NCBI GenBank assembly: GCA_958439775.1
Contig: CAUBWQ010000001.1
Coordinates: 1-20,643 of the forward strand
Length of the DNA: 20,643 nucleotides
Direction of reading: 5' to 3'
Source of the DNA: an uncultured Collinsella sp.
GTDB taxonomy: Bacteria; Actinomycetota; Coriobacteriia; Coriobacteriales; Coriobacteriaceae
Position 1 is the stretch's first letter. The number at the start of each line of letters is the position of its first letter. Position numbers and translations under genes: made by a program. The notes under the pieces are model-generated. The model had not been told where the DNA came from. It saw only the letters and a program-made list of their open reading frames with translations, and did not search any database. Positions 1 through 7,621 of this stretch are shown here, piece after piece.

Positions 1-62
1 CATCTTGAACACCTTTCGCTCTTAACTAGGTGTCCAATTCATCATACCCACTCCAGTTTTCC

Positions 63-560
63 ATGAGTATAGACCTCAGGGTGAAGCACGACCTGGAGTC
101 CAGGAGGCGGGCCGTCGAGCTCTTCGACGCCGGTGTCGGCTGCAAGCCGGCGGCCGAGGCCCTATCCGTCCCCCGCGAGACCGTGAGAGAATGGCAGTGG
201 GTATACCGGGCGTTCGGAAGCGAGGCGCTGCTGTCCATGGGCGGGAAACAATCCAGGTACACATTCGAGCAGAGGGTCGCCGCGGCGTCGGCCGTGGTCG
301 ACGGCGGGATGGCGAAGGCCGACGCCATGGCTGAGTTCGGGATCAGGTCGAAGTCCCCGCTGGAGCGCTGGTGCAGGCTCTACCGCGAGGGCGGCGCCGA
401 GGCGCTGCGGTCCCGCCCGAAGGGCAGGCCGAGGGGGTCGAGGTCGAAACCCCGGGCCCGCACCCGCGAGCAGGAGCTCGAGGAGCGCTGCCGCAGGCTC
501 GAGGCCGAGGTCGCCTACCTAAAAAAATTGCGCGCCCTGGTCGAGCGGGACGGGCTCTGA
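63..560 (+). CDS. IS3-family transposase OrfA (DNA-binding subunit)
   Basis: This 165-residue protein is the first ORF of the insertion sequence and should bind the terminal inverted repeats. Two helix-turn-helix-like segments are visible: roughly residues 10-45 (RRAVELFDAG, then KPAAEALSVPRETVREW) and 60-100 (a YTFEQRVAAASAVVDGG segment followed by AEFGIRSKSPLERW). A basic linker with the SRPKGRPRG motif follows, then a heptad-like coiled coil near the C-terminus (EQELEERCRRLEAEVAYLKKL). This order matches IS150-type OrfA proteins. The ATG at 63 is preferred because it gives the family's usual N-terminus; a GTG at 30 is also in frame and has AGG just before it, so that start cannot be excluded. 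The frame ends at 560 unless ribosomes slip at 521-527 into orfB. Confidence 0.75.
   Translation: MSIDLRVKHDLESRRRAVELFDAGVGCKPAAEALSVPRETVREWQWVYRAFGSEALLSMGGKQSRYTFEQRVAAASAVVDGGMAKADAMAEFGIRSKSPLERWCRLYREGGAEALRSRPKGRPRGSRSKPRARTREQELEERCRRLEAEVAYLKKLRALVERDGL
521..527 (+). other. Programmed -1 frameshift site (A AAA AAA)
   Basis: Seven consecutive A bases are read in the orfA frame as CTA AAA AAA TTG, which is the A_AAA_AAA slippery heptamer used by many IS3-family elements. OrfB lies in the -1 frame and reads on as AAA AAA ATT GCG. It has no convincing start codon with a ribosome binding site of its own, so an OrfAB fusion by slippage is the likely route to the active transposase. The region downstream is very GC-rich and could form a stimulatory hairpin, but I did not resolve one. 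Confidence 0.7.
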
Positions 561-1432
561 CCAGGGCGGCGGCCGAGGCGGTGAGGGCGCTGCGCGCGGA
601 GGGGCACTCCCTGCGCCACCTGCTGGAGTGCTCGGGGCTCGGGAGGTCGACCTACTACTACGCGCTGGCGCACCCGCGGAGGCCGACCAGGCCCGAGCTG
701 CGCGACGCCGCGGCCGAGATATTCTCGCGCACCGCCAACGGCTGCGGGCACCGGCAGATAGCCATGTGCCTGCGCGCCGAGCTGGGCGCGGTCGTGGCCG
801 ACAAGACCGTGCTCAAGATGATGCGCGAGATGGGCATCCGGTGCGGGATACGCCGCCGGGGCTCCCGCCGCCGGTACAGCTCCTACAGGGGGCTCGTGGG
901 GAGCACGTTCGAGAACGTCATCGCGAGGGACTTCGGCGCCGAGGGGCCGTGGCAGAAGCTCGGCACCGACGTCACCGAGTTCAAGGTGGCCGGCGCCAAG
1001 GCCTACTGGGCCCCGGTGCTCGACTTCTGCACGAAGGAGATCGTGGCGAGCGACATATCGACCTCGCCGGACCTCGCCCAGCAGCACAGGATGCTCGACC
1101 GGCTCCTCGAGGCCCTGCCCGACGGGGCGGCACCGACCATGCACTCGGACATGGGCTGGCAGTACCAGCACGAGTCCTACGCCTCCAGGCTGGAGGGGGC
1201 GGGCATCACCCAGAGCATGTCGCGCAAGGGGAACTGCATCGACAACGCCGCCACCGAGCAGCTCTTCGGCCACGTGAAGGACGAGTTCTACCGCGGCAGG
1301 GAGTGGGGCAGCTTCGGGGACTTCAAGCGCGACCTGGAGGAGTACATAGCCCATTGGAACACGCGGCGCAGGCAGGTAAGATTGAAGGGCCTGACGCCGG
1401 AGGAGTTCCGGAACCGGGCCCTTGCGGCGTAG
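527..1432 (+). CDS. IS3-family transposase OrfB (DDE integrase core)
   Basis: OrfB is the catalytic half of the transposase, probably made only as an OrfAB fusion after -1 slippage at 521-527; the frame is open back to 371. An HTH_21-like segment comes first (GCGHRQIAMCLRAELG, near 745-790), followed by an rve integrase core. The triad is intact: Asp codon 968-970 in TDVTEF, Asp codon 1148-1150 in HSDMGWQYQ, and Glu codon 1256-1258 in NAATEQLFGH. There are exactly 35 residues between the second Asp and the Glu, the D(35)E spacing typical of IS3. The C-terminus carries the family motif HWNTRRRQ followed by LKGLTPEEFRNRA. There is no internal stop or frameshift, so the element may still be mobile. 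High confidence for family, moderate for the exact 5' boundary. Confidence 0.85.
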   Translation: MARPGRAGRALTRAAAEAVRALRAEGHSLRHLLECSGLGRSTYYYALAHPRRPTRPELRDAAAEIFSRTANGCGHRQIAMCLRAELGAVVADKTVLKMMREMGIRCGIRRRGSRRRYSSYRGLVGSTFENVIARDFGAEGPWQKLGTDVTEFKVAGAKAYWAPVLDFCTKEIVASDISTSPDLAQQHRMLDRLLEALPDGAAPTMHSDMGWQYQHESYASRLEGAGITQSMSRKGNCIDNAATEQLFGHVKDEFYRGREWGSFGDFKRDLEEYIAHWNTRRRQVRLKGLTPEEFRNRALAA

Positions 1433-1519
1433 TCGCTATTTATTCAGTCCAAGTTTCGGGGCGCAGTTCACTGTCCCCTTTGTGGTGGTTTTTGTTTTTG
1501 AGAGAGGGGCGGGACGCTG

Positions 1520-3145
1520 ATGGACGTCCGTACGGACGGCGATATTGCCGATAGCTTTTGGTGGCGGCGCACAACGCTGACGCGCCGCACTCCTCTGTAT
1601 GACGCCTGCGTATCGGCGGGGCTGCTGGTCGCGGCGACGATTGTGGGCGCGCTGCTCGACCATCCGGGTCTCGCGCCGAGCATCATGATCGTCTATGTGT
1701 TCGCCGTTCAGCTGTGCGCATTCTTTACCTGGAGTCGCCTGTATTGCTTGCTGAGCTCGGCTGCCGCCGTGGCACTCTACAACTTCTTGTTTGTCGACCC
1801 GCGCTACTCGCTGTCGCTTATCGACCGCGTCTATCCCGGCATGTTCTTCATCATGTTCGTGGTCTCGCTTGTGTCGAGCTCGATTGCGTTGGCCCTGCGC
1901 CGCGCCTTGGCACAGGCTGCCGCCAGCGACCGCCGCACGCATATGGTGCTCGAGACCAACCGCATGCTGCAGCGGTGCGCCGATCAGCAGCAGATCGTTC
2001 ATGCCATGGCAACGCAGCTGGCGCGTCTTTCGGGCTGTCCGGTCGTGTGGTACAGCGCCGACGCCGAGGGCGATGACCTGCTGCCGCGTGCGACATACAC
2101 GGCCGTGGGCGATGCCGCGCCGGTGCATGAACTGGCGCCGCAGATGCCGCCGCGGCTCTCGGCGTCCGCCTATGTGGGAACGCCGCTCGATGCAACCTAT
2201 GGCGGCTCGGCGTTTTATGGCATCTACCTGACGGTTCGCACGGGCGACGGCTTCGTCCGCTCGGGCGACCCCGCCTCGGTGGTGGGCGTGCTGGCTATCG
2301 TTGCCGAGCCCGACGTGCTGACGCATGAGGAGCGGACACTTGCCGATGCTATCGTGAGCGAAGGCGAGCTGGCGCTCGACCGCGCCCGCGCCATGGAGGC
2401 CCGCGAGGAAGCGGCGGTGCTCGCCAAAAACGAACAGCTGCGCGCCAACCTGCTGCGCTCCATCTCGCATGATCTGCGCACGCCGCTTACCAGTATTTCG
2501 GGTAATGCCGACGTGCTGCTCGATCAGGGCTCGACCGGCACCGCGGTGCTCGATGCCCAGACGCGCCGCGGCCTGCTTCTATCCATTCGCTCGGATGCGC
2601 TGTGGCTCAACGCCACCGTCGAGAATCTGCTCGCCATCACCAAGCTCGAGGGCGGCGGTATGCGCCTGTCGACCACGCTCGAGCTCATGGACGATATCGT
2701 CGAGGAGGCACTGCGCCACGTAAATCCGGCCGTGCGCGAGCACGACCTTAAGGTGGTGGCGTGCGATGAGCCGGCGCTCGTCAACGTCGACGCGCGCCTG
2801 ATGGTGCAGCTGGTGGTCAATCTGGTGAACAACGCCATCACCTATACGCCCGCAGGCTCGCATATCATGATTTCGATTAGCGTCGACGATGGACGTGTGG
2901 CGTGCTCGGTGGCTGATGACGGCCCGGGCATCGCACCCGAGGACCGTGAACGCATCTTTGAGTCGTTCTACACCGCCAACCACGGTCTTGCCGACAGCCA
3001 TCGCAGCGTGGGCCTGGGTCTTTCGCTCTGCCGCTCCATTGCGTTGGCGCATGGCGGTAGCATAGAGGTTGCCGCGGCGGACCCGCACGGCTCGGTCTTT
3101 ACGATTGAGCTTCCCGCCGCCGACGTTTCGTTTGATAAGGAGTAG
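1520..3145 (+). CDS. kdpD: KdpD-like sensor histidine kinase lacking the N-terminal KdpD/USP region
   Basis: A 541-residue membrane sensor kinase, expected to phosphorylate the KdpE regulator encoded next to it. From the N-terminus it shows a cluster of hydrophobic segments at about residues 28-130, a DUF4118-type four-helix membrane block with the NFLFVDPRYS segment typical of KdpD; a GAF-like region at about 150-290; the HisKA domain with SHDLRTPLTSISGNAD, phospho-acceptor His317; and an HATPase domain with N box NLVNNAITYTP, G1 box DDGPGIAPEDRERIFESFY and G2 box VGLGLSLCRSIALAHGG. Full-length E. coli KdpD is near 890 residues; the cytoplasmic N-terminal KdpD domain with its Walker motif and the USP domain are absent. 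The ATG at 1520 follows a purine-rich AGAGAGGGG. The next gene begins 4 bp after the stop, so the pair is co-transcribed. The insertion sequence ends only 49 bp upstream, and no kdpFABC genes are in view. Confidence 0.82.
   Translation: MDVRTDGDIADSFWWRRTTLTRRTPLYDACVSAGLLVAATIVGALLDHPGLAPSIMIVYVFAVQLCAFFTWSRLYCLLSSAAAVALYNFLFVDPRYSLSLIDRVYPGMFFIMFVVSLVSSSIALALRRALAQAAASDRRTHMVLETNRMLQRCADQQQIVHAMATQLARLSGCPVVWYSADAEGDDLLPRATYTAVGDAAPVHELAPQMPPRLSASAYVGTPLDATYGGSAFYGIYLTVRTGDGFVRSGDPASVVGVLAIVAEPDVLTHEERTLADAIVSEGELALDRARAMEAREEAAVLAKNEQLRANLLRSISHDLRTPLTSISGNADVLLDQGSTGTAVLDAQTRRGLLLSIRSDALWLNATVENLLAITKLEGGGMRLSTTLELMDDIVEEALRHVNPAVREHDLKVVACDEPALVNVDARLMVQLVVNLVNNAITYTPAGSHIMISISVDDGRVACSVADDGPGIAPEDRERIFESFYTANHGLADSHRSVGLGLSLCRSIALAHGGSIEVAAADPHGSVFTIELPAADVSFDKE
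3137..3142 (+). promoter_or_regulatory. Ribosome binding site fixing the kdpE start
   Basis: AAGGAG sits inside the last codons of the kinase gene, 7 bases before the GTG at 3150. It decides the start of the response regulator: the reading frame is open further upstream (to 3069), but an earlier start would add residues unrelated to the receiver domain. The placement implies translational coupling of kinase and regulator. Confidence 0.75.
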
Positions 3146-3149
3146 CGCT

Positions 3150-3863
3150 GTGCCGAACTCTGCCGTAAAACCGCTCATCTTGGTCGTTGAGGACGACCCC
3201 GCCGTTCGCAATCTTATTGTTGCCGCGCTCGAGGCGCACGGCTTGCGCCATATGGCTGTGGAGACCGCCCATGCCGCCATCGCCGCCGCCTCATCGCAGG
3301 CGCCGAGCATTGTGCTGCTCGATCTGGGCCTGCCCGATATGGACGGCGTCAAGGTGGTGGAGTCGGTGCGCGCATGGTCGGGCATGCCGATTATCGTGGT
3401 CTCGGCGCGCAGCGAGGATGCGGACAAAATCCGCGCGCTCGATGCCGGCGCCGACGACTACCTGACCAAGCCGTTTTCGGTCGAGGAACTGCTCGCGCGC
3501 ATTCGCACGACGCTCAGGCGCCTTTCGTATGCGCAGACGGGCGGCGTTGTCTCCGAGGGCTCGTTCGATACCGGTGAGCTGCATATCGATTTTGATGCCG
3601 GCATCGCTACGATGGATGGCGAGGAACTGCATCTGACGCCGATCGAGTATAAGCTCCTGTGCCTGCTGGCGCATAACGCCGACAAGGTACTGACGCACCA
3701 GTTTATCCTGCACGAGATTTGGGGCACGGCGACCAAGAGCGACCTGGCGAGCCTGCGTGTCTTTATGGGCACGCTGCGCAAGAAGATCGAGTCCGACCCC
3801 GCGCATCCGCGCTATATCCAAACGCACGTGGGTATCGGCTATCGCCTGGTCACCCAAGGCTAG
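3150..3863 (+). CDS. kdpE: KdpE-like response regulator (OmpR family)
   Basis: A 237-residue two-component regulator that should bind DNA when phosphorylated by the preceding kinase; KdpE proteins classically control the high-affinity potassium transporter kdpFABC. The receiver domain (about 8-122) has the acidic pair in VVEDDP (Asp15, Asp16), phospho-acceptor Asp58 in LLDLGLPDMDG, the switch residue in VVSARSEDADKIRALDAGADDY and conserved Lys107 in LTKPFSVEELLARIR. The C-terminal half (about 135-235) is an OmpR-type winged helix with LTPIEYKLLCLLAHNADKVL and a typical VGIGYRL ending. The VSARSE...DAGADDYL wording and the LDLGLPD motif match E. coli KdpE closely. The GTG start is fixed by AAGGAG 7 bases upstream. 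The usual target operon is not in the window, so the regulon is inferred only from family membership. Confidence 0.85.
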   Translation: MPNSAVKPLILVVEDDPAVRNLIVAALEAHGLRHMAVETAHAAIAAASSQAPSIVLLDLGLPDMDGVKVVESVRAWSGMPIIVVSARSEDADKIRALDAGADDYLTKPFSVEELLARIRTTLRRLSYAQTGGVVSEGSFDTGELHIDFDAGIATMDGEELHLTPIEYKLLCLLAHNADKVLTHQFILHEIWGTATKSDLASLRVFMGTLRKKIESDPAHPRYIQTHVGIGYRLVTQG

Positions 3864-3888
3864 ATAGCCAACCACCATCCCAATATGA

Positions 3889-3952
3889 GTTGCGGTGAAA
3901 TAGTTCCTGTTTGGGCCTTTACCAGGCTTTTTAGGAACTATTCCACCGCAAC
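3889..3952. repeat. 20-bp inverted repeat between convergent genes
   Basis: The arms 3889-3908 (GTTGCGGTGAAATAGTTCCT) and 3933-3952 are complementary at 19 of 20 positions, and the A at 3888 pairs with the T at 3953. Inside the 24-base spacer a second small stem, GCCT/AGGC around TTACC, can form. The single departure is A opposite C on the plus strand but G.U on the minus strand, so a minus-strand transcript pairs completely. It lies between the stops of kdpE and the rlmL-type gene and could act as a terminator or 3' end stabiliser, although no strong U-tract follows on either strand. A dispersed intergenic repeat is an alternative. Confidence 0.7.
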
Positions 3953-3957
3953 TTTGT

Positions 3958-6525
3958 CTATTTGCCCTTGGGCTTGCTGGCGTAGAACTTCTTCTTTTTG
4001 GGCTTGCCGGCAGGAGAGGGTTTGCCGGCAAAGTTCGACTTGCCGTTGCCGGCCTGCGCGTGCGCGGGTACTGCCGCACGGGGCTTGCGGGCCTCGGGGT
4101 TGCGCAGCTCCTCGGTTCGCTCGGCAATCTCCTCGGCGCTAAAGCCGACCTCGGCCATGGCGTCCTCGATGGGCAGTCGGCGCACGATGTAGCAATGGTG
4201 CACCTTCTGGTTGCGCGCGAAGTCCTCGGGAATGGTCTGCGCCGTAATGTCCTCCAGCACGACGCCCGCGCGCGCGAGCTTGCGCGTCTCGGGGCGGAAG
4301 CCACGCAGGTTGCAGCTAAAGATGGCGTGGCCGCCCTGTGCGAGCAGGCGCGATACGCCGGCCAAAAGCTCAACATGGTCGCGCTGGACATCCCAGGTGC
4401 GGCGGCCCATCTTGGATGAGTTCGAAAACGTGGGCGGGTCGACAAAAATCAGGTCCCAGCGGTTGCGCGTCTGGCGCTGGTCGCGAATCCAGGCAAGCAC
4501 GTCGTCGCGCACAAAATGATGCTGCGGACCAACAAAGCCGTTCTGGCGCATATTGCGCTCGGCCCAGTCCAGGTAGGTGTTGGAAAGGTCGACTGTCACG
4601 GTTTCCTCGACGCCGCCGTCGGCCGCATAGCACGTGGCGGTGCCGGTGTAGGCAAACAGGTTGAGGAAGCGGCGCGCCTGCTTGGCGTGCTCGCGCACCA
4701 GGTTGCGCGTGACGCGATGATCCAGGAAGATGCCCACATCCAAATAGTCGTCAAAGTTGACGGCAAAGGTGAGTCCGCCTTCTTCGATGAGCGGCAGGCG
4801 ACGGCGCGCGATGTTGGCGCGCTCGCCCGAGCCACCCTTGCCGGCGCCCTGCTTGCCGTACTGCGAGCCGCCGCGCGAACGCATGCGGGCCTTGGCGTGC
4901 ACATGCTCGGCGGGAACATCTAGGATGCGCGGCGCGATGGCCAAGATGTCGAGCATGCGGGCCTGGGCAAGCGCGGGGTCGATGGTCTTGGGCGCGGCGT
5001 ATTCGGCGATGACGAGCCAGCGGCCCGGCGTCTGCGGGCAGCCCTCGTACAGGTCGATGGCGGCGGAGTAGTCGGGCAGGTCGGCATCGTAGACGCGGTA
5101 GCAGCTCACGCCCTCGCGCTTGGCCCACTTGCGGCGCAGACGGGCATTCTTGCGCAGGCGGTTGGCGAACTGCTCGGACTCGGGGATGAGCACGGGCAGC
5201 GGTTTGCCGTCGCCCAAGTCGAGCGTGGCGGTAGGTTCGGGCATGGAGGAAGCGGCGGCTTCGTCGTTGGCTTCGTTGGCATCCGCAATCTCGGCCTCGG
5301 CATCCGCACTGGTCGCAGCCTCAAACGCTGCGGCGGCGTGGTCGAGCGAAGGCCAAACCTCAATAGCCGCCTCCGCGTTATTGGGCATGACGGCGATGGA
5401 GCGCGCGGGCTCGGCATGGAGCGCGCGGGCCATAAGGCCATCGCGGGTGAGTGCGGCGACCGGCGCCGAAGCGAGCTCGGGGGCGCGGCGCAGCTCGCCG
5501 ATGAGCGTCATGGCATCGTGCATGAGCGAAAGCGGGGTCTCGGTGGTGTCCGCGACCAGGGCGGCACCGGCGACGGCGCCCGCATGGTCCAGCACGGTGG
5601 CGGGCTTGGCGGCGCAAAAGTCGACAAAACGCTTGTAGCCGGCGCTCTTGACCATGCGCTCGGCGGTCTTGCGGGCGGCGGGGTCGATGTCTACGGCCAC
5701 GATGCGCGCCTGGCGCTCGCGCGCTGCCGCCTCGCGCTCGCGCGCCTCGGCAAGCAGCTGCTCCCACAGAGCGGCGTCGTGTAGCTGCCAGCCCTCAAAG
5801 CCCCAGCGCTCGCGTGCGGCGCCCGGGGCGCGGTCGGTCAGAATGTTCACGGCTTCCAGCAACAGGCCGCCGCCGGCGCATGAGGCATCGATTAGCGTGG
5901 GAAGGGCTTCATTCTCGTAATCGTCGGCCGTCAACTCGCGCTCGCACAGTGCGGTCCAGCCGACCTGCGCCAGCACCAGGGCGGCGTAGTCGGGGCGCAA
6001 CACGTGCGCACCCTCGCCGGCACGGGTCGCCGCGGGCGGCAGGCGCTTGAACAGCGGGTCGCCCGAAAGGTCCAGGCTTATGCTCGCGCGGCGCTGGCGC
6101 AGCGAAAGCAGTAGGTGAACATCGGGGTCGGCGGCGTCGACGTCGGCGCGACGGCCCGTGGTCTCGGCCAGACGGTCGCACAGCGCGTCTTTGGCGCGCA
6201 GGGCCGAGAAGCGCGTGTTGCGCAGCTGCTCGGTCACGCCGCGGGCGGTGATGGCGATGGTGGCGCCGGGGCGGACGATGCTCTCCCAGGCGATGTCGTA
6301 AACGCTATCGTACAGCTCGTCGGCATCCTGCGCCTCAAAGCGCCCGAGTACCACAAACACGCGGCTCGCCAGGCGCGACCACAGACAGGCGCGGTAGCCT
6401 TCTTCGAGCTCGCCCTCAAACGTGGCGCGGCCCTTCAGCCGGCGAACATGCGAAAGCCCGAGGCGTTTAAGCTCATCGGCGAGTGCGGACTCAAAGCCTT
6501 CGGGGCAGCTTGCGTAAAATTCCAT
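3958..6525 (-). CDS. rlmL: Fused 23S rRNA methyltransferase RlmL/RlmK type, N-terminal catalytic site degenerate
   Basis: An 855-residue homologue of E. coli RlmKL (702 residues), which methylates G2445 (N2, RlmL half) and G2069 (N7, RlmK half) of 23S rRNA. The THUMP region lies at about 40-155 (LWSRLASRVFVVLGRF; ASISLDLSGDPLFKR). The RlmL-half SAM motif, DPMCGSGTLLIEA in E. coli, is here DASCAGGGLLLEA (213-225), and the catalytic NPPYGER loop is replaced by ALVADTTETPL (322-332). An Ala/Glu-rich linker (about 395-440) follows. The RlmK half is well conserved: NRLRKNARLRRKWAKREG, RVYDADLPDYSAAIDLY, SAM site LNLFAYTGTATCYA (621-634) and DPPTFSNSS (696-704). A lysine-rich tail (about 812-855, ending KPKKKKFYASKPKGK) is extra and may bind RNA. 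The ATG at 6525 follows AGAGAGGT. I infer that RlmK activity is kept and RlmL activity lost. Confidence 0.85.
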   Translation of the reverse strand: MEFYASCPEGFESALADELKRLGLSHVRRLKGRATFEGELEEGYRACLWSRLASRVFVVLGRFEAQDADELYDSVYDIAWESIVRPGATIAITARGVTEQLRNTRFSALRAKDALCDRLAETTGRRADVDAADPDVHLLLSLRQRRASISLDLSGDPLFKRLPPAATRAGEGAHVLRPDYAALVLAQVGWTALCERELTADDYENEALPTLIDASCAGGGLLLEAVNILTDRAPGAARERWGFEGWQLHDAALWEQLLAEAREREAAARERQARIVAVDIDPAARKTAERMVKSAGYKRFVDFCAAKPATVLDHAGAVAGAALVADTTETPLSLMHDAMTLIGELRRAPELASAPVAALTRDGLMARALHAEPARSIAVMPNNAEAAIEVWPSLDHAAAAFEAATSADAEAEIADANEANDEAAASSMPEPTATLDLGDGKPLPVLIPESEQFANRLRKNARLRRKWAKREGVSCYRVYDADLPDYSAAIDLYEGCPQTPGRWLVIAEYAAPKTIDPALAQARMLDILAIAPRILDVPAEHVHAKARMRSRGGSQYGKQGAGKGGSGERANIARRRLPLIEEGGLTFAVNFDDYLDVGIFLDHRVTRNLVREHAKQARRFLNLFAYTGTATCYAADGGVEETVTVDLSNTYLDWAERNMRQNGFVGPQHHFVRDDVLAWIRDQRQTRNRWDLIFVDPPTFSNSSKMGRRTWDVQRDHVELLAGVSRLLAQGGHAIFSCNLRGFRPETRKLARAGVVLEDITAQTIPEDFARNQKVHHCYIVRRLPIEDAMAEVGFSAEEIAERTEELRNPEARKPRAAVPAHAQAGNGKSNFAGKPSPAGKPKKKKFYASKPKGK

Positions 6526-6552
6526 GGGTGACCTCTCTGGTTGCGTCGCTCC

Positions 6553-6558
6553 ATTATA
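6553..6558 (-). promoter_or_regulatory. Possible -10 element for the rlmL-type gene
   Basis: Read on the minus strand this is a perfect TATAAT, 28 bases upstream of the ATG at 6525. No good -35 is seen at the usual 16-18 base spacing, so this is a weak call. On the plus strand the overlapping TATGAT (6557-6562) could serve the divergent HAD gene, which would make this a compact shared promoter region of 75 bases. Confidence 0.35.
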
Positions 6559-6600
6559 TGATGGATACTTCGTTTACTCTCGCCCCCGAAAGGAACCCAT

Positions 6601-7428
6601 ATGATTGATGCGTGCCCCGATTCCGCCGTGCTCTTTTTTGACGTGGACGGCACGCTGACGTCGTTCGATCCCGACAACATGACCGACAAGGACTTTTCGG
6701 CGGTTCACCCCTCGCAGGCGGTCGTCGAGGCGTTTCATCGTCTGCGCGACGCGGGACACCAGGCATTTATCTGCACGGGTCGTCCCTTGTGGCTGATTGC
6801 CGATGGCCTGCGCGCGCTGAACCCGGCGGGTGTCGTTGCCATGGCGGGAGCGACGCTCGAGGTCGAGGGCCGCGTGGTGCACGAGGACTGCTTTGACGAG
6901 GACGTTATCGAGGAGCTTGCGCGCCGTATGGCCGCGGCAGGGATTGAGGCCTTTTTCGAGACCAACGTGGCTACTTTTGCCCTGGAACCCGCGGGTGTTG
7001 AGCAGTCGTCTCTGATCGGCACTTCTGTGGTGCACAGCACCGAGGAAATGCGCGTCGACGGCCGTTTGCGCGTGGGCAAGGTAGGCATCGTCGCGAGCGA
7101 CCTGGCTCGCGTGGCCAACGATGATGGCTTTATCGATCGCGAGTTTGAGCTGTGCAACACCGGTGGTCAGAATCGCGAGCTGAGCCCCAAGGGCATCGAC
7201 AAGGGCGTGGGCGTGGCGCGAGCGCTGGAATACCTGGGTCGCACCGGCAACGCACGCACCTTTGGCTTCGGCGATTCGGGTAACGACCTGGGCATGCTCG
7301 CTGCGGTCGAGACGGCTGTCGCCATGGGCAACGCCATGCCTGAGGTCAAGGCGGTCGCCGACTACGTGACCGACGATGTCGCACACGACGGCACCGTCAC
7401 AGCGATGCAGCATTTCGGCCTCATCTAA
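6601..7428 (+). CDS. Cof-type HAD-family phosphatase
   Basis: A 275-residue soluble hydrolase of the HAD superfamily, Cof/YidA-like branch, which dephosphorylates small phosphorylated metabolites such as sugar phosphates; the true substrate cannot be told from the sequence. Motif I is FFDVDGTLTSFD, with nucleophile Asp14 and acid/base Asp16. Motif II is ICTGRP near residue 60. A C2-type cap occupies the middle. Motif III/IV is FGFGDSGNDLGML followed by AVAMGNAMPEVKAVADYVTDD, the usual C-terminal Cof signature, near residues 220-260. The ATG at 6601 is preceded by GAAAGGAA (6587-6594) at good spacing. It is divergent from the rRNA methyltransferase gene and is followed after 193 bp by the transaldolase gene, so a sugar-phosphate context is possible but unproven. 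Confidence 0.82.
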   Translation: MIDACPDSAVLFFDVDGTLTSFDPDNMTDKDFSAVHPSQAVVEAFHRLRDAGHQAFICTGRPLWLIADGLRALNPAGVVAMAGATLEVEGRVVHEDCFDEDVIEELARRMAAAGIEAFFETNVATFALEPAGVEQSSLIGTSVVHSTEEMRVDGRLRVGKVGIVASDLARVANDDGFIDREFELCNTGGQNRELSPKGIDKGVGVARALEYLGRTGNARTFGFGDSGNDLGMLAAVETAVAMGNAMPEVKAVADYVTDDVAHDGTVTAMQHFGLI

Positions 7429-7621
7429 TGAATCCCGCGTTCTGACGTTTGCTCAAACTGCGACTCTTTGCTTTTACATGCTCAATCGATTTATCAATCC
7501 AAACACTGAGATGTTTATACCGTTCGCCGAGAAGATAAAAAACCGCAGTTCACGCCTTGATAAACGTAGGTAAAGTGTTTAGCAGTTTAACGCCCATGTG
7601 CAAGCGAAAGGAATCAGGCAG

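Larger units (their letters stand above)
6..1470 (+). mobile_element. IS3-family insertion sequence (IS150-like group)
   Basis: The element has two overlapping ORFs with a -1 frameshift signal and a DDE transposase. The right end is set at 1470 because the reverse complement of 1445-1470 begins TGAACTGCGCCCC and continues into a TTGGAC block, the pattern known for IS150-like ends, with the terminal TG/CA dinucleotide. The left end is placed at TGAAC (6-10), which shares only its first five bases and a gapped AACTAGG-like block with the right end, so it is less certain and could lie outside the window. No target duplication is visible (CATCT on the left, CTGTC on the right). Codon use differs sharply from the neighbours: many AGG arginine and ATA isoleucine codons where the host genes use CGC/CGT and ATC/ATT, which fits acquisition from elsewhere. 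Confidence 0.75.

Noticed and set aside
515..1354. Minus-strand open frame (279 codons) inside the insertion sequence
   Set aside because: It overlaps the conserved DDE transposase and shows no family features.
1..1475. Target-site duplication around the insertion sequence
   Set aside because: The five bases left of the proposed end (CATCT) and those right of 1470 (CTGTC) do not match; the left junction may be wrong or outside the window.
1471..1519. Promoter for the kdpDE pair
   Set aside because: The 49 bases contain T-rich sequence but no recognisable -35/-10 pair; not called.
7376..7573. Short plus-strand ORF (65 codons) between the HAD and transaldolase genes
   Set aside because: Its start lies inside the HAD gene, it has no ribosome binding site, and it runs through AT-rich sequence likely to hold the transaldolase promoter.
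7473..7590. Promoter pairs for the transaldolase gene (TTTACA, TTGATA and nearby AT-rich hexamers)
   Set aside because: No -35 candidate has a convincing -10 at 16-18 bases, so no single promoter can be supported.
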